This document shows positions 1 through 7,007 of a stretch of 9,451 nucleotides of DNA, one piece after another. The DNA lies in NCBI GenBank assembly GCA_958446785.1, contig CAUCXP010000042.1:1-9451 (forward strand). Reading direction: 5' to 3'. This DNA comes from an uncultured Collinsella sp. Lineage in GTDB: Bacteria; Actinomycetota; Coriobacteriia; Coriobacteriales; Coriobacteriaceae. Position 1 is the stretch's first letter; each line of letters starts with the position of its first letter. The notes beneath the pieces are model-generated. The model searched no databases, had not been told where the DNA came from, and worked only from the letters and a program-made list of their open reading frames with translations. The position numbers and the translations under genes were made by a program.

Positions 1-263
1 ATGCGCTCGCGCTCTGCCTCGGCAGCACGTGCTGCCTCCTCGGCGGCAGCGGCCTGCTCCTCGGCCTGCTTGGCGGCCTCGACTTCCTGGGCGCGGGCCT
101 CGATCACCGAGGCGAGCTGCTTGCGGACCATGGCGACGTAAGCGTCCTCCAGGGCGGAGGAAGCGGACTTAGCGGGAATCTTCATTTCGGCGAGATGACC
201 CATCAGTTCCTTGGAGGTCATGCCGAACTCTTTGGCCAGGGTGGACACACGGACTTTTGCCAT
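1..263 (-). CDS. infB: Translation initiation factor IF-2, N-terminal part (cut by window edge)
   Basis: This is the first 87 codons of IF-2, the GTPase that brings initiator fMet-tRNA to the 30S subunit and promotes subunit joining. The start ATG (261-263) is preceded on the minus strand by an AGGTGA Shine-Dalgarno with about 6 nt spacing. Residues 1-50 (beginning MAKVRVSTLAKEFGMTSKEL) match the small IF2_N domain found at the front of bacterial IF-2. From about residue 58 the chain becomes an Ala/Glu/Arg-rich charged stretch, the usual low-complexity linker before the G domain, which lies outside the window. It is the third gene of the rimP-nusA-infB operon, 91 bp after nusA. The identity is supported by both the N-terminal motif and the gene order. 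Confidence 0.93.
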   Translation of the reverse strand, partial: MAKVRVSTLAKEFGMTSKELMGHLAEMKIPAKSASSALEDAYVAMVRKQLASVIEARAQEVEAAKQAEEQAAAAEEAARAAEAERER

Positions 264-284
264 ATGACTTCACCTACCCTTTCT

Positions 285-299
285 GGCACCTTGGGTGCC
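285..299 (-). other. Small hairpin in the nusA-infB intergenic spacer
   Basis: GGCACC and GGTGCC form a perfect 6-bp stem with a 3-nt loop in the 91-bp spacer between nusA and infB, about 20 nt upstream of the infB start. No U-run follows it on the minus strand, so it is not an intrinsic terminator. It could be an RNA processing or stability element, or it could modulate infB translation. The spacer contains no ylxR or ribosomal L7Ae-like gene, which often sits here in Firmicutes. Confidence 0.4.
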
Positions 300-354
300 T
301 AGAGACTGAACGAGCGTGGGGTATGCGCTGGGACCTGCCCGGCGCGACCGCGCG

Positions 355-1602
355 CTAGATCAGGTCCTCCGCATCATCGAAGGCGTCGGTGTCGTGGACG
401 CCGCAGAAACGGGAGCCGGGACGAGCCTGGTTGCGGCACTGGATGCCGTCCTCGGACACGAACTCGCAGCGACGGACGTCCTCGTCCTCCTCGTCACCGA
501 TCAGGTCGGCGGCGGGCTCCTCGTGAACGGGAACGTTCTTGAGGATGTCGGCGGCAAGGGTCTCGGACTTGATGTCGATGTGCCAGCCGGTCAGGCGCGC
601 GGCGAGGCGGGCGTTCTGGCCCTCCTTGCCGATGGCGAGGGACAGCTGGTCGTCGGGCACGATAACGCCGGCGTAGGCCTTCTCCTCGTCGATAAGGACG
701 CGGGTGACCTTGGCGGGCGACAGGGCGTTGGCGACGTAGACGGCCGGATCGGCATCCCACAGGATGACGTCGACGCGCTCGCCACGGAGCTCGCCCACGA
801 CGGCGCGAACACGGCTGCCCTTGGGGCCGACGCAGGCGCCAACGGGATCCAGGCGATCGTCGAGCGAGTGGACGGCGACCTTGGAGCGCTGGCCGGGCTC
901 GCGGGCGATCGACTTGATCTGGACGGTGCCCTCATAGATCTCGGGCACCTCCTGCTCAAACAGACGACGCATGAGCTCGGGGTGGGTACGGGAGATGACA
1001 ATCGGCGGACGGCTGTGCTCGCCACGAACCGGCTGCAGGTTGGAGTTGGGGTCGCGAACGTCGATGATCACGGCCTTGATGTGCTGGTTGTGCAGGTAGC
1101 GCTCGCCCATCGGACGCTCGTTGCGCTCGTTCTCGTAACGGCGCTGGTCGAAGTGCGGAAGCTCGGCCTCGACGCCCTCGCGGATCTTGACGATCGTGAA
1201 GTCGGGCGTGGACTGCAGCACGGTACCGCTGATGAGGTCACCGATGCGGCCGGCGAACTCCTCGTAGATCTGCTCGCGGGCGGAGTTGCGCACGATGGCG
1301 TTGATCTCGGCCTTGGCGTGCTGGGCGGCGATGCGGCTCGTGTTCTTGGGGGTGACGTCGATCTCCTCGAACTCGGTGAAGTTGCCTTCCTCGTCCATGG
1401 AATCGTCGATCGGCTCCAGGCGGTAGACGTAGATCTTGCCGGTGGTGCGGTCGATGGTCACCTTGGCGCCCCACTCAAGATGCAGGATCTCGGCATAGCT
1501 CTTGGCGAGCGACTGCTCCAGGCGGTCGATCAGGTAGAGCTGGTCGATGTGCCTTTCCTGGCAAAGCTCCATCAGGGCGGTCATCATGTCGGATGCTGCC
1601 AT
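355..1602 (-). CDS. nusA: Transcription termination/antitermination factor NusA with a C-terminal Cys3His tail
   Basis: NusA binds RNA polymerase and nascent RNA and controls pausing, intrinsic termination and antitermination. The 415-residue product has the N-terminal polymerase-binding domain (about 1-125), an S1 domain (about 120-190), and two KH domains with GxxG loops at GPKG (259-262) and GKEG (325-328). A short acidic linker (about 361-375) is followed by C379, C389, C400 and H403 in the pattern C-x9-C-x10-C-x2-H, a likely small zinc-binding tail not found in E. coli or B. subtilis NusA. At 415 aa it is longer than the roughly 350-370 aa typical of Gram-positive NusA because of this tail. 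The start ATG lies 1 nt after the rimP stop, and its GGAAGG Shine-Dalgarno lies inside the last rimP codons, so the two are probably translationally coupled. The NusA identity is secure; the zinc-binding role of the tail is inference. Confidence 0.97.
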   Translation of the reverse strand: MAASDMMTALMELCQERHIDQLYLIDRLEQSLAKSYAEILHLEWGAKVTIDRTTGKIYVYRLEPIDDSMDEEGNFTEFEEIDVTPKNTSRIAAQHAKAEINAIVRNSAREQIYEEFAGRIGDLISGTVLQSTPDFTIVKIREGVEAELPHFDQRRYENERNERPMGERYLHNQHIKAVIIDVRDPNSNLQPVRGEHSRPPIVISRTHPELMRRLFEQEVPEIYEGTVQIKSIAREPGQRSKVAVHSLDDRLDPVGACVGPKGSRVRAVVGELRGERVDVILWDADPAVYVANALSPAKVTRVLIDEEKAYAGVIVPDDQLSLAIGKEGQNARLAARLTGWHIDIKSETLAADILKNVPVHEEPAADLIGDEEDEDVRRCEFVSEDGIQCRNQARPGSRFCGVHDTDAFDDAEDLI

Positions 1603-1603
1603 C

Positions 1604-2098
1604 TTACTTTCCTTCCTTCGCGGGCTTGAAGTCGTAGGTGGGCTTCAACTTGCACTTTTTAACATCAGAGAAATCGAGGGTAACGGACTCGCCGTCCTCG
1701 AGCTCGAGGGTCACGTTCGTCTCGGTGGCGGCGGCAATCTTGCCGGCGTACTTGCGACGGCCCTCGGTGGCGGTGGAGGTGAGCTCGCAGTTCTCGCCCA
1801 CAAAGCGGGCAAAGTCACTCGGGCGGCGCAGCGGGCGCGCCATACCCGGGCTCGACACCTCGAGCGTATAGCTCGAAGAGATGGGGTCGAGCTCCTCAAT
1901 CACATCGCCGACCCATTTGGTGTTGGCCGTGACGTCATTGAGCGACAGGCTCTGACCCTCGGCACCCTCGATACGCACGCGCACGCAGGGAGCCTTGGTG
2001 GCACCCACGAGCTCAACGTCGACGATGTCGACATCATGCTGGGGAGCAACGGCCTCGAGCGCGTCGATGATCGCCTGCTCGGTCTTGGTCTTGACCAT
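1604..2098 (-). CDS. rimP: Ribosome maturation factor RimP
   Basis: RimP assists late maturation of the 30S ribosomal subunit. The 164-residue product has the RimP N-terminal alpha/beta domain (about 10-90) ending in the hallmark YTLEVSSPGMARPL (77-90), then a C-terminal SH3-like barrel (about 95-155). The start at 2098 was chosen because GGAGGTG (2104-2110 on the minus strand) sits 5 nt upstream and the family motif then falls at its usual distance. The reading frame stays open further upstream to 2278, but that extension crosses the terminator-like hairpin and the promoter and looks unlike RimP. It is the first gene of the rimP-nusA-infB operon and its stop is separated from the nusA ATG by a single base. 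Confidence 0.96.
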   Translation of the reverse strand: MVKTKTEQAIIDALEAVAPQHDVDIVDVELVGATKAPCVRVRIEGAEGQSLSLNDVTANTKWVGDVIEELDPISSSYTLEVSSPGMARPLRRPSDFARFVGENCELTSTATEGRRKYAGKIAAATETNVTLELEDGESVTLDFSDVKKCKLKPTYDFKPAKEGK

Positions 2099-2118
2099 TG
2101 CGGCACCTCCATCCATAC

Positions 2119-2151
2119 AAAAAAGAAGCGGGGCCGAAACCCCACTTCTTT
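2119..2151 (-). terminator. Intrinsic terminator-like hairpin in the rimP leader (candidate attenuator)
   Basis: On the minus strand AAGAAGTGGGG pairs with CCCCGCTTCTT (one G-U) around a 6-nt TTTCGG loop, and a run of six T follows (2119-2124), partly shared with the base of the stem. It lies downstream of the rimP promoter and directly upstream of the GGAGGTG ribosome binding site, so transcripts of the operon must read through it. This placement fits leader attenuation rather than the end of a gene, since leuS has its own terminator further upstream. The hairpin is visible in the sequence; the regulatory role is inferred. Confidence 0.75.
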
Positions 2152-2176
2152 CAATTACAACTTCATTTGCAAGGAA

Positions 2177-2205
2177 ACTATACCAATAGCTGCGGAAACG
2201 TGCAA
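2177..2205 (-). promoter_or_regulatory. Promoter of the rimP-nusA-infB operon
   Basis: On the minus strand a -35 box TTGCAC (2200-2205) is followed by a 17-bp spacer and a -10 box TATAGT (2177-2182). These are four of six and five of six matches to the sigma70/sigmaA consensus with ideal spacing. Transcription would start near 2170 and give a leader of roughly 70 nt before the rimP ATG, containing the terminator-like hairpin. Confidence 0.7.
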
Positions 2206-2290
2206 GCACAGTACGAATCTGCAGGTCAGCCTGAGCACAGGTTCTCCACAAGAAATGGATAATTGGGTGTTGTCGCAAGTATCCATAACC

Positions 2291-2325
2291 AAAAAGAGGG
2301 GCGACCCCTGCGGAATCGTCCCTCG
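2291..2325 (-). terminator. Intrinsic terminator after leuS
   Basis: Thirty bases past the leuS stop, the minus strand has GAGGGACGA pairing with TCGCCCCTC (one A-C mismatch, 11-nt loop), followed by five T (2291-2295). An alternative compact stem AGGGG-TCG-CCCCT ends one base before the same T-run. Either fold gives a conventional rho-independent terminator that separates leuS from the rimP operon. Confidence 0.75.
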
Positions 2326-2355
2326 TCTATAGCACGTCAGCTATGCGCGCAGCGC

Positions 2356-4932
2356 TTACTTGACCACCAGGTTAACCAGCTTGCCAGGCACGCAGATGGC
2401 CTTGACGACCGTCTTGCCCTCGAGCCACTTGGCGACGGCTTCCTCGGCGGCAGCCTGCATCTCCTCGTTGGAGGCGTCGCGGGCGACGTCAATGCGGCCA
2501 CGGACCTTGCCGAGCACCTGGACCACGATCTGCACCGTGTCCTCGATGGACTCGGCCAGGTCGAACTCGGGCCAGGCGGCGGTGTAGGCATTGCCCTCGC
2601 AGCCGAGTGCCTCGTGCCACAGCTCGTCGGCCCAGAACGGGCAGATGGGGGCAAGGACGCTCACGATATCCTTGGCCACGCCGTAGCACAGCGCCTTGTC
2701 ACGGGAAGCACCCTCGGTGGCATTGAGGTAGGCGCTCGCGGCGTTGACGAGTTCCATGACGGCCGAGATCGCGGTGTTGAACTGGCCGCGGTCGAAGTCC
2801 TCGGTGCACTTGGCAATGGTGCGATGACGCTCGCGATAAAGCTTCATCGCGACCTCGTCGAGCGCGGACTTGTCAAAGGCCACGTTAGCGTCGCCGGACT
2901 GAATGAGCTGCCACACGATACGCCAGGCGCGCTTAATGAAGCGGTTAGCGCCCTCGACGGCCTTGGGATCCCAGTCGAAGTCCTTCTCGGGCGGGGCGAT
3001 AAACAGGATCGCCAGACGCATGGTGTCGGCGCCGTAGGGCTCGATGACCGAGCTCGGGGGCACGACGTTGCCCTTGGACTTGGACATGGTGTCGCCGTTC
3101 TCGTCCTTGACCATGCCCTGGCACAGCAGGTTGGTGAAGGGCTCGTCAACGCTCAGCAGGCCCAGGTCGCGCAGCGCCTTGGTAAAGAAGCGGCTGTAGA
3201 GCAGGTGCAAAATGGCGTGCTCGATGCCACCGATGTAGTTATCGACGGGCATCCAACGGTCGGCCGCCTCGCGGGAGAAGGGCAGCTCGGTGTTGTGCGG
3301 GTCGGTATAGCGCAGGTAATACCAGCTGGAGCAGGTAAAGGTGTCCATGGTATCGGTCTCGCGCTTGGCCGGGCGACCGCAAACCGGGCAGGTGGTCTCG
3401 TAGAACTCCTTGCACTCGGCGAGGGTCTCGCCGGCACCCAGGTCAAGGTTCTCGGGCAGCGTCACCGGCAGCTGGTCCTCGGGCACGGGCACGATGCCGC
3501 AGTGCTCGCAGTGGATGGCCGGGATGGGGTTGCCCCAGTAGCGCTGGCGGCTGATGAGCCAGTCGCGCAGGCGGAACTCGACCTTGCGACGGCCGCAGCC
3601 CATGGCCTCGAGGTCGGCCACGATCGCAGCCTCGCCCTCGGAGTGCTTGCCGCCGCGCATGCCGGTGTACTTGCCCGACTGGACCAGCGTGCCCTCGGCA
3701 GCGTGGGCGCAATCCCAGTCGACGTTCTCAGCATGGAAGGTGTCGATGGTCTCGCCGCTAGCCTCGACGGCAGCGCGATCGTCGTCGTCCAGGATGATCG
3801 GAACAATAGGCAGGTCATACTTGCGGGCGAACTCAAAGTCGCGCTGGTCGCCACAGGGAACGGCCATGACGGCGCCGGTGCCGTAGTCGGCTACGACGTA
3901 GTCGGCAACCCATACGGGGACCTTCTCGCCGTTGACGGGGTTCACCACGTAACGGCCCGTAAAGGCGCCGTGCTTTTCGAGGGTGCCCTGGGCACGCTCG
4001 ACGGCAGAGATATGCTTGGAGTCCTCGACGATCTTGGTGACGGCCTCCTCGTACTGAGTGCCCTCGACGAGCTCGTGCAGACGAGCGTACTCGGGAGCGA
4101 GGACAAAGAAGGAAACGCCAAAGAGCGTGTCGGCGCGCGTGGTGAAGACGGTGATCTTGCCCTCGTCGCCCTCGATGGGCTCGCCATCGGCGTCGCACAG
4201 GGTAAAGTCGACCTCGGCGCCCTCGGAGCGACCGATCCAGTTGGCCTGCATCTGCTTGACGCGCTCGGGCCAGCCGGGGAGCTTCTCCAGGTCATCGAGC
4301 AGCTCCTGGGAGTAGTCGGTGATCTTGTAGTACCACTGCTCCAGGTCGCGCTTCTCGGGCTCGGTGCCGCAGCGCCAGCACTTGCCCTCGGTTACCTGCT
4401 CGTTAGCCAAAACGGTCTTGCAGGTGGGGCACCAGTTGACCGGGTTCTTCTTGCGGTAGACCAGGCCTTTTTCCCACATCTTCTCAAAGATCCACTGCCC
4501 CCAGCGATAATAGTCGGGGCTGCAGGTCTTAACGGTACGATCCAGATCGTAGGAGAAGCCCATGCGCCTCATCGTGGCGAGCGCCTGGTCCATGTTCTTA
4601 TACGTCCAGGCGGCAGCCTGTGTGTTGTGCTTGATGGCGGCATTCTCGGCGGGCAGACCAAAGGCGTCAAAGCCGATGGGATGCAGCACGTCGTAGCCGC
4701 GCATGCGGGCCTGACGGGCCATGGCATCGCCGATGGTGTAGTTGCGCGCGTGGCCCATGTGCAGGTCGCCCGACGGATACGGGAACATCTCGAGCACATA
4801 CTTCTTGGGCTTGGTGGCGTCAGTGTCGACGGCAAAGAGGTTGGAGTCCTCCCAGGCCTTCATCCACCTAGACTCAATGGCCTGCGCGTCGTATGCAGGG
4901 ATCTCATCCTTATGATCTGTGCAATCGCACAT
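2356..4932 (-). CDS. leuS: Leucyl-tRNA synthetase
   Basis: This class I aminoacyl-tRNA synthetase charges tRNA-Leu with leucine and edits misactivated amino acids. The 858-residue product is of usual bacterial length. Visible parts are the HMGH signature (58-61) within [11 protein letters not shown], a four-Cys zinc site (C168, C171, C185, C188), and the CP1 editing domain (about 225-415) with TTRADTLFG (264-272) and the AVPCGDQRD segment (357-365). A second CxxC pair set (C475/C478 and C515/C518) follows, then the KMSKS-type loop TMSKS (615-619) with the normal GN after it. The C-terminal part is the anticodon-binding helical domain. The start ATG has an AAAGGAG Shine-Dalgarno 6 nt upstream. 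The gene is monocistronic by appearance: a terminator follows and a long palindrome-rich leader precedes. I found no T-box motif in that leader. Confidence 0.98.
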   Translation of the reverse strand: MCDCTDHKDEIPAYDAQAIESRWMKAWEDSNLFAVDTDATKPKKYVLEMFPYPSGDLHMGHARNYTIGDAMARQARMRGYDVLHPIGFDAFGLPAENAAIKHNTQAAAWTYKNMDQALATMRRMGFSYDLDRTVKTCSPDYYRWGQWIFEKMWEKGLVYRKKNPVNWCPTCKTVLANEQVTEGKCWRCGTEPEKRDLEQWYYKITDYSQELLDDLEKLPGWPERVKQMQANWIGRSEGAEVDFTLCDADGEPIEGDEGKITVFTTRADTLFGVSFFVLAPEYARLHELVEGTQYEEAVTKIVEDSKHISAVERAQGTLEKHGAFTGRYVVNPVNGEKVPVWVADYVVADYGTGAVMAVPCGDQRDFEFARKYDLPIVPIILDDDDRAAVEASGETIDTFHAENVDWDCAHAAEGTLVQSGKYTGMRGGKHSEGEAAIVADLEAMGCGRRKVEFRLRDWLISRQRYWGNPIPAIHCEHCGIVPVPEDQLPVTLPENLDLGAGETLAECKEFYETTCPVCGRPAKRETDTMDTFTCSSWYYLRYTDPHNTELPFSREAADRWMPVDNYIGGIEHAILHLLYSRFFTKALRDLGLLSVDEPFTNLLCQGMVKDENGDTMSKSKGNVVPPSSVIEPYGADTMRLAILFIAPPEKDFDWDPKAVEGANRFIKRAWRIVWQLIQSGDANVAFDKSALDEVAMKLYRERHRTIAKCTEDFDRGQFNTAISAVMELVNAASAYLNATEGASRDKALCYGVAKDIVSVLAPICPFWADELWHEALGCEGNAYTAAWPEFDLAESIEDTVQIVVQVLGKVRGRIDVARDASNEEMQAAAEEAVAKWLEGKTVVKAICVPGKLVNLVVK

Positions 4933-4955
4933 ATCAGCTCCTTTAATCTTAGCTG

Positions 4956-5074
4956 GGGTCGGTCGGCTTGGCTTTATTCGCTACTGCGGACAGTCCTGCG
5001 CAAGACGAAGAGCACATTAAGTGCTCTTCATTGCGTGCGGAACTTGTAGCGAACAAAGCCAAGCCGACCGACCC
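4956..5074. repeat. 119-nt long inverted repeat in the guaB-leuS intergenic region
   Basis: The arms 4956-4984 and 5046-5074 are 29-nt reverse complements with one mismatch (A4976 against C5054), which is a G-U wobble in a minus-strand transcript. Nested inside is a perfect 9-bp hairpin, GAAGAGCAC / GTGCTCTTC (5007-5015 and 5021-5029, loop ATTAA), with partial pairing such as CGCAA/TTGCG in between. The whole unit can fold into one long rod. It ends 24 nt upstream of the leuS start. No T-run flanks it on either strand, so it is not a standard terminator. Because it is palindromic, both strands carry short open frames with near-identical peptide text; these are not believable genes. It is probably a dispersed palindromic repeat or a structured leader element. 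Confidence 0.85.
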
Positions 5075-5108
5075 TAAGGTTAACTTGACTGATGATAGCA
5101 AATACGAC

Positions 5109-5143
5109 AAGCGAGATGCCTGCAACTTGCCGGCATCTCGCTT
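5109..5143. other. Perfect 12-bp hairpin upstream of leuS
   Basis: AAGCGAGATGCC (5109-5120) and GGCATCTCGCTT (5132-5143) are exact reverse complements around an 11-nt loop. On the plus strand it runs into CTTTATCTT, a weak T-rich tail, but no plus-strand gene reads into it. On the minus strand, the direction of guaB and leuS, the following bases GTCGTATTTG are not U-rich enough for a classical terminator. It may be an imperfect guaB terminator, a factor-dependent stop, or a leader structure of leuS. Confidence 0.6.
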
Positions 5144-5170
5144 TATCTTAATAACGTTGTTGTGAATCAA
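5142..5170 (-). promoter_or_regulatory. leuS: Possible leuS promoter
   Basis: On the minus strand TTGATT (5165-5170) lies 17 bp from GATAAA (5142-5147); each matches the consensus at four of six positions. It is the best-spaced pair I found upstream of leuS, but its -10 box overlaps the edge of the 12-bp hairpin and the match is modest, so the assignment is weak. It would give a leader of roughly 200 nt holding the long inverted repeat. Confidence 0.3.
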
Positions 5171-5201
5171 CCGCTATTTGTTACCCGCCCAAGCATGGTC
5201 G

Positions 5202-5300
5202 GGTTTTCCAAGTGCCGCAGATTGCCGTGAAAGAGGAGCGAAGCGTGCTTTGGTACGCGAGCGACGGTTTGAACGGCAAGGTGCGGTGCTTGGGAAAGCC
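5202..5300. repeat. 99-nt imperfect inverted repeat abutting the guaB stop codon
   Basis: The left arm (5202-5228) and right arm (5273-5300) are imperfect reverse complements, sharing CCAAG, CCGCA and TGCCGT blocks, with an inner 6-bp hairpin GCGTGC-TTTG-GTACGC (5243-5258, one G-T pair). The outer end stops 2 bp before the guaB stop codon (5303-5305). No U-run follows on the minus strand, so it is not a classical guaB terminator. The GAGGAGCGAAGCG core resembles text I remember from Collinsella intergenic regions, so it may be a dispersed repeat; that memory is unverified. Just left of it, at 5183-5207, a small hairpin ACCCG...CGGGT is followed by TTT on the plus strand. Confidence 0.65.
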
Positions 5301-5302
5301 GC

Positions 5303-6814
5303 TTAGCGGTACGTGACACTCTGCTGGGAGTCTTTCACTACAACGTCGTGGGCTCCGCCTTCGACGATGGAGGTGGAGCTCACCAGGGTCAGGCGTGCCT
5401 TTTCCTGGAGCTCGGGGATCGAGAGGGCGCCGCAGTTGCACATCGTGGACTTGACCTTGTAGAGCGTGCCGCCCACGCCGTCCTTGAGGGAGCCGGCGTA
5501 GGGAACGTAGGAGTCGACGCCCTCGACGAAGCTGAGCTTCGCGGCGCCGCCCAGGTCGTAGCGCTGCCAGTTGCGGGCACGCGCAGAACCCTCGCCCCAG
5601 TACTCCTTCATGTACTGACCGTTCACGTTGACGCGCTCGGTCGGGCTCTCGTCAAAGCGGGCGAAGTAACGGCCCAGCATCATAAAGTCTGCACCCATGG
5701 CAAGGGCGAGCGTCATGTGGTAGTCGTAGACGATACCACCGTCGGAGCACACGGGCACGTAGACGCCGGTCTCCTCGTAGTACTCGTCACGGGCGCGGCA
5801 GACGTCGATCAGCGCGGTGGCCTGGCCACGACCGATGCCCTTGGTCTCGCGGGTAATGCAGATGGAACCGCCGCCGATACCGACCTTGATGAAGTCGGCA
5901 CCGCAGTCGGCCAGGAAGCGGAAGCCCTCGGCGTCGACGACGTTACCGGCACCGACCTTGACGTCCTCGCCGTAGTTGGCGCGGATCCACTCGATGGTGC
6001 GCTTCTGCCACTCGCTGAAGCCCTCGGAAGAGTCGATGCACAGGACGTCGGCACCGGCCTCGATAAGCAGCGGCACGCGCTCCGCATAGTCGCGGGTGTT
6101 GATGCCGGCGCCGACCATGTAGCGCTTATCGCCGTCGAGCAGCTCGTTGGGGTTAGTCTTGTGGCTGTCGTAGTCCTTGCGGAAGACGATGCCCATTAGG
6201 TGATCGTTGTCGTCGACGATGGGCAGAGCGTTGAGCTTGTTATCCCAGATGACGTCGTTGGCAACCTTGAGGCTGATGTTCTTGTCGCCCACGATGAGCT
6301 GCTCACGCGGGGTCATGAACTCGGAGACCTTCTTTTGGTGGTCATCGCGGCTGGGGCGATAGTCACGGCTGGTGACGATACCCAGGAGCTTGCCCTTGGG
6401 AGTGCCGTCGTCGGTGACCGGCATGGTGGAGTGACCGGTCTTATCCTTGAGCTCGATGACCTGCTCCATGGTCATATCGGGGGTCAGCGTGGAATCGGAC
6501 TGAACGAAGCCAGCCTTGTGATCCTTGACGGCCTTGACCATGGCGGCCTCGGACTCGGCGCTCTGGGAACCGTAAATGAAGGACAGGCCACCCTCGGTAG
6601 CGAGCGCGACACCCATGTCGACGCCCGAGACGGACTGCATGATAGCGGAAACCATGGGGATGTTCAGGGTGATTGCCGGCTTCTCACCGCGCTTAAAGCG
6701 GGTTAGCGGCGTCTTGAGAGAGACGTTGTTGGGGATGCACTGCGAGGACGAGTAGCCAGGGACCAGCAGATACTCCGAAAACGTGTGGGACTCACCGGGA
6801 AAGAACGTAGCCAT
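5303..6814 (-). CDS. guaB: Inosine-5'-monophosphate dehydrogenase, Tritrichomonas-like type
   Basis: IMPDH oxidises IMP to XMP with NAD+, the committed step of GMP synthesis. The 503-residue TIM-barrel enzyme has an inserted CBS pair (about 105-220). The catalytic loop [12 protein letters not shown] contains C319. D261 (after ADVLCI), the phosphate-site segment CSDGG (356-360), R382 in GRYFARF, and the flap dyad R418-Y419 in NWQRYD are all present. These numbers coincide with those I know for Tritrichomonas foetus IMPDH (503 aa; D261, C319, R382, R418, Y419), and long stretches read like that enzyme rather than like E. coli or Bacillus GuaB. The family member is clearly functional in its key residues. 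The start ATG has AAAGGAGA about 4 nt upstream. It stands alone, divergent from the ModE-like gene, with palindromes at both ends. Confidence 0.96.
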   Translation of the reverse strand: MATFFPGESHTFSEYLLVPGYSSSQCIPNNVSLKTPLTRFKRGEKPAITLNIPMVSAIMQSVSGVDMGVALATEGGLSFIYGSQSAESEAAMVKAVKDHKAGFVQSDSTLTPDMTMEQVIELKDKTGHSTMPVTDDGTPKGKLLGIVTSRDYRPSRDDHQKKVSEFMTPREQLIVGDKNISLKVANDVIWDNKLNALPIVDDNDHLMGIVFRKDYDSHKTNPNELLDGDKRYMVGAGINTRDYAERVPLLIEAGADVLCIDSSEGFSEWQKRTIEWIRANYGEDVKVGAGNVVDAEGFRFLADCGADFIKVGIGGGSICITRETKGIGRGQATALIDVCRARDEYYEETGVYVPVCSDGGIVYDYHMTLALAMGADFMMLGRYFARFDESPTERVNVNGQYMKEYWGEGSARARNWQRYDLGGAAKLSFVEGVDSYVPYAGSLKDGVGGTLYKVKSTMCNCGALSIPELQEKARLTLVSSTSIVEGGAHDVVVKDSQQSVTYR

Positions 6815-6872
6815 GTTTCTCCTTTTTCCATGCGACCGGTCGGCTGCAGGCCTCGTAGGACCCAGCCCAACC

Positions 6873-6884
6873 TTGGGCGCCCAA
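6873..6884. promoter_or_regulatory. Palindromes in the guaB leader (possible operator)
   Basis: TTGGGCGCCCAA is a perfect 12-bp palindrome 59 bp upstream of the guaB ATG; a second perfect palindrome, CGACCGGTCG, lies at 6833-6842, and outer CCCAG/CTGGG blocks could extend a leader stem. Such dyads can be repressor sites or RNA hairpins. No known purine-regulator motif is recognised here, so a function is only possible, not shown. Confidence 0.3.
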
Positions 6885-6893
6885 TACTGGGGA

Positions 6894-6922
6894 AGTATCT
6901 TAACGCACTTTGACTGCTACAA
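6894..6922 (-). promoter_or_regulatory. guaB: Weak candidate guaB promoter
   Basis: On the minus strand TTGTAG (6917-6922) and GATACT (6894-6899) are separated by 17 bp. Matches to consensus are only three and four of six. The same stretch on the plus strand carries TTGACT (6910-6915), which could serve the divergent ModE-like gene with TAAGAA (6932-6937) 16 bp downstream. The divergent promoters would then overlap. Both assignments are low confidence. Confidence 0.25.
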
Positions 6923-6965
6923 TGCATGATTTAAGAAGAGCACACGAGGGTTTGACGCAGGCTTT

Positions 6966-6984
6966 GCGTTTGCCCAGCAAACGC
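6966..6984 (+). promoter_or_regulatory. 8-bp perfect inverted repeat ahead of the ModE-like gene
   Basis: GCGTTTGC and GCAAACGC flank a CCA loop, 23 bp upstream of the regulator's start codon and just before its GGGGAG ribosome binding site. As DNA it has the size of a dimeric regulator's operator and would suit autoregulation. As RNA it is a stable hairpin, but the following TTTAGC is too short a U-run for a good terminator. The role is inferred from position only. Confidence 0.45.
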
Positions 6985-7007
6985 TTTAGCGGGGAGACGT
7001 AAGGCAC

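Noticed and set aside
264..302. 12-codon plus-strand open frame between nusA and infB
   Set aside because: It is very short, antisense to the operon, and has no ribosome binding site or family support.
316..1629. Plus-strand open frame (437 codons) opposite nusA
   Set aside because: This is a shadow of nusA caused by high third-position GC. It has no recognisable motif and no good ribosome binding site.
2099..2278. Upstream extension of rimP to an ATG at 2278
   Set aside because: The extension would place the promoter and the terminator-like hairpin inside the coding region. The ATG at 2098 has a strong Shine-Dalgarno and gives a normal RimP length.
2263..5049. Very long plus-strand open frame (928 codons) opposite leuS
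   Set aside because: It is antisense to an unmistakable leuS. The translation is Gly/Leu/Ala/Val/Asp-rich low complexity, as expected from the complement of GC-rich codons, and it shows no domain.
4949..5170. Two small open frames, one per strand, over the long palindrome upstream of leuS
   Set aside because: Their peptides resemble each other only because the DNA is palindromic. No convincing ribosome binding site or family is seen, so I treat the region as a repeat.
4933..5302. T-box or other tRNA-sensing riboswitch ahead of leuS
   Set aside because: I looked for the conserved T-box bulge and a terminator with U-tract on the minus strand and found neither. The visible structure is palindromic repeats.
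5348..6199. Plus-strand open frame opposite guaB
   Set aside because: It is the same kind of antisense shadow; the minus strand carries all IMPDH catalytic residues.
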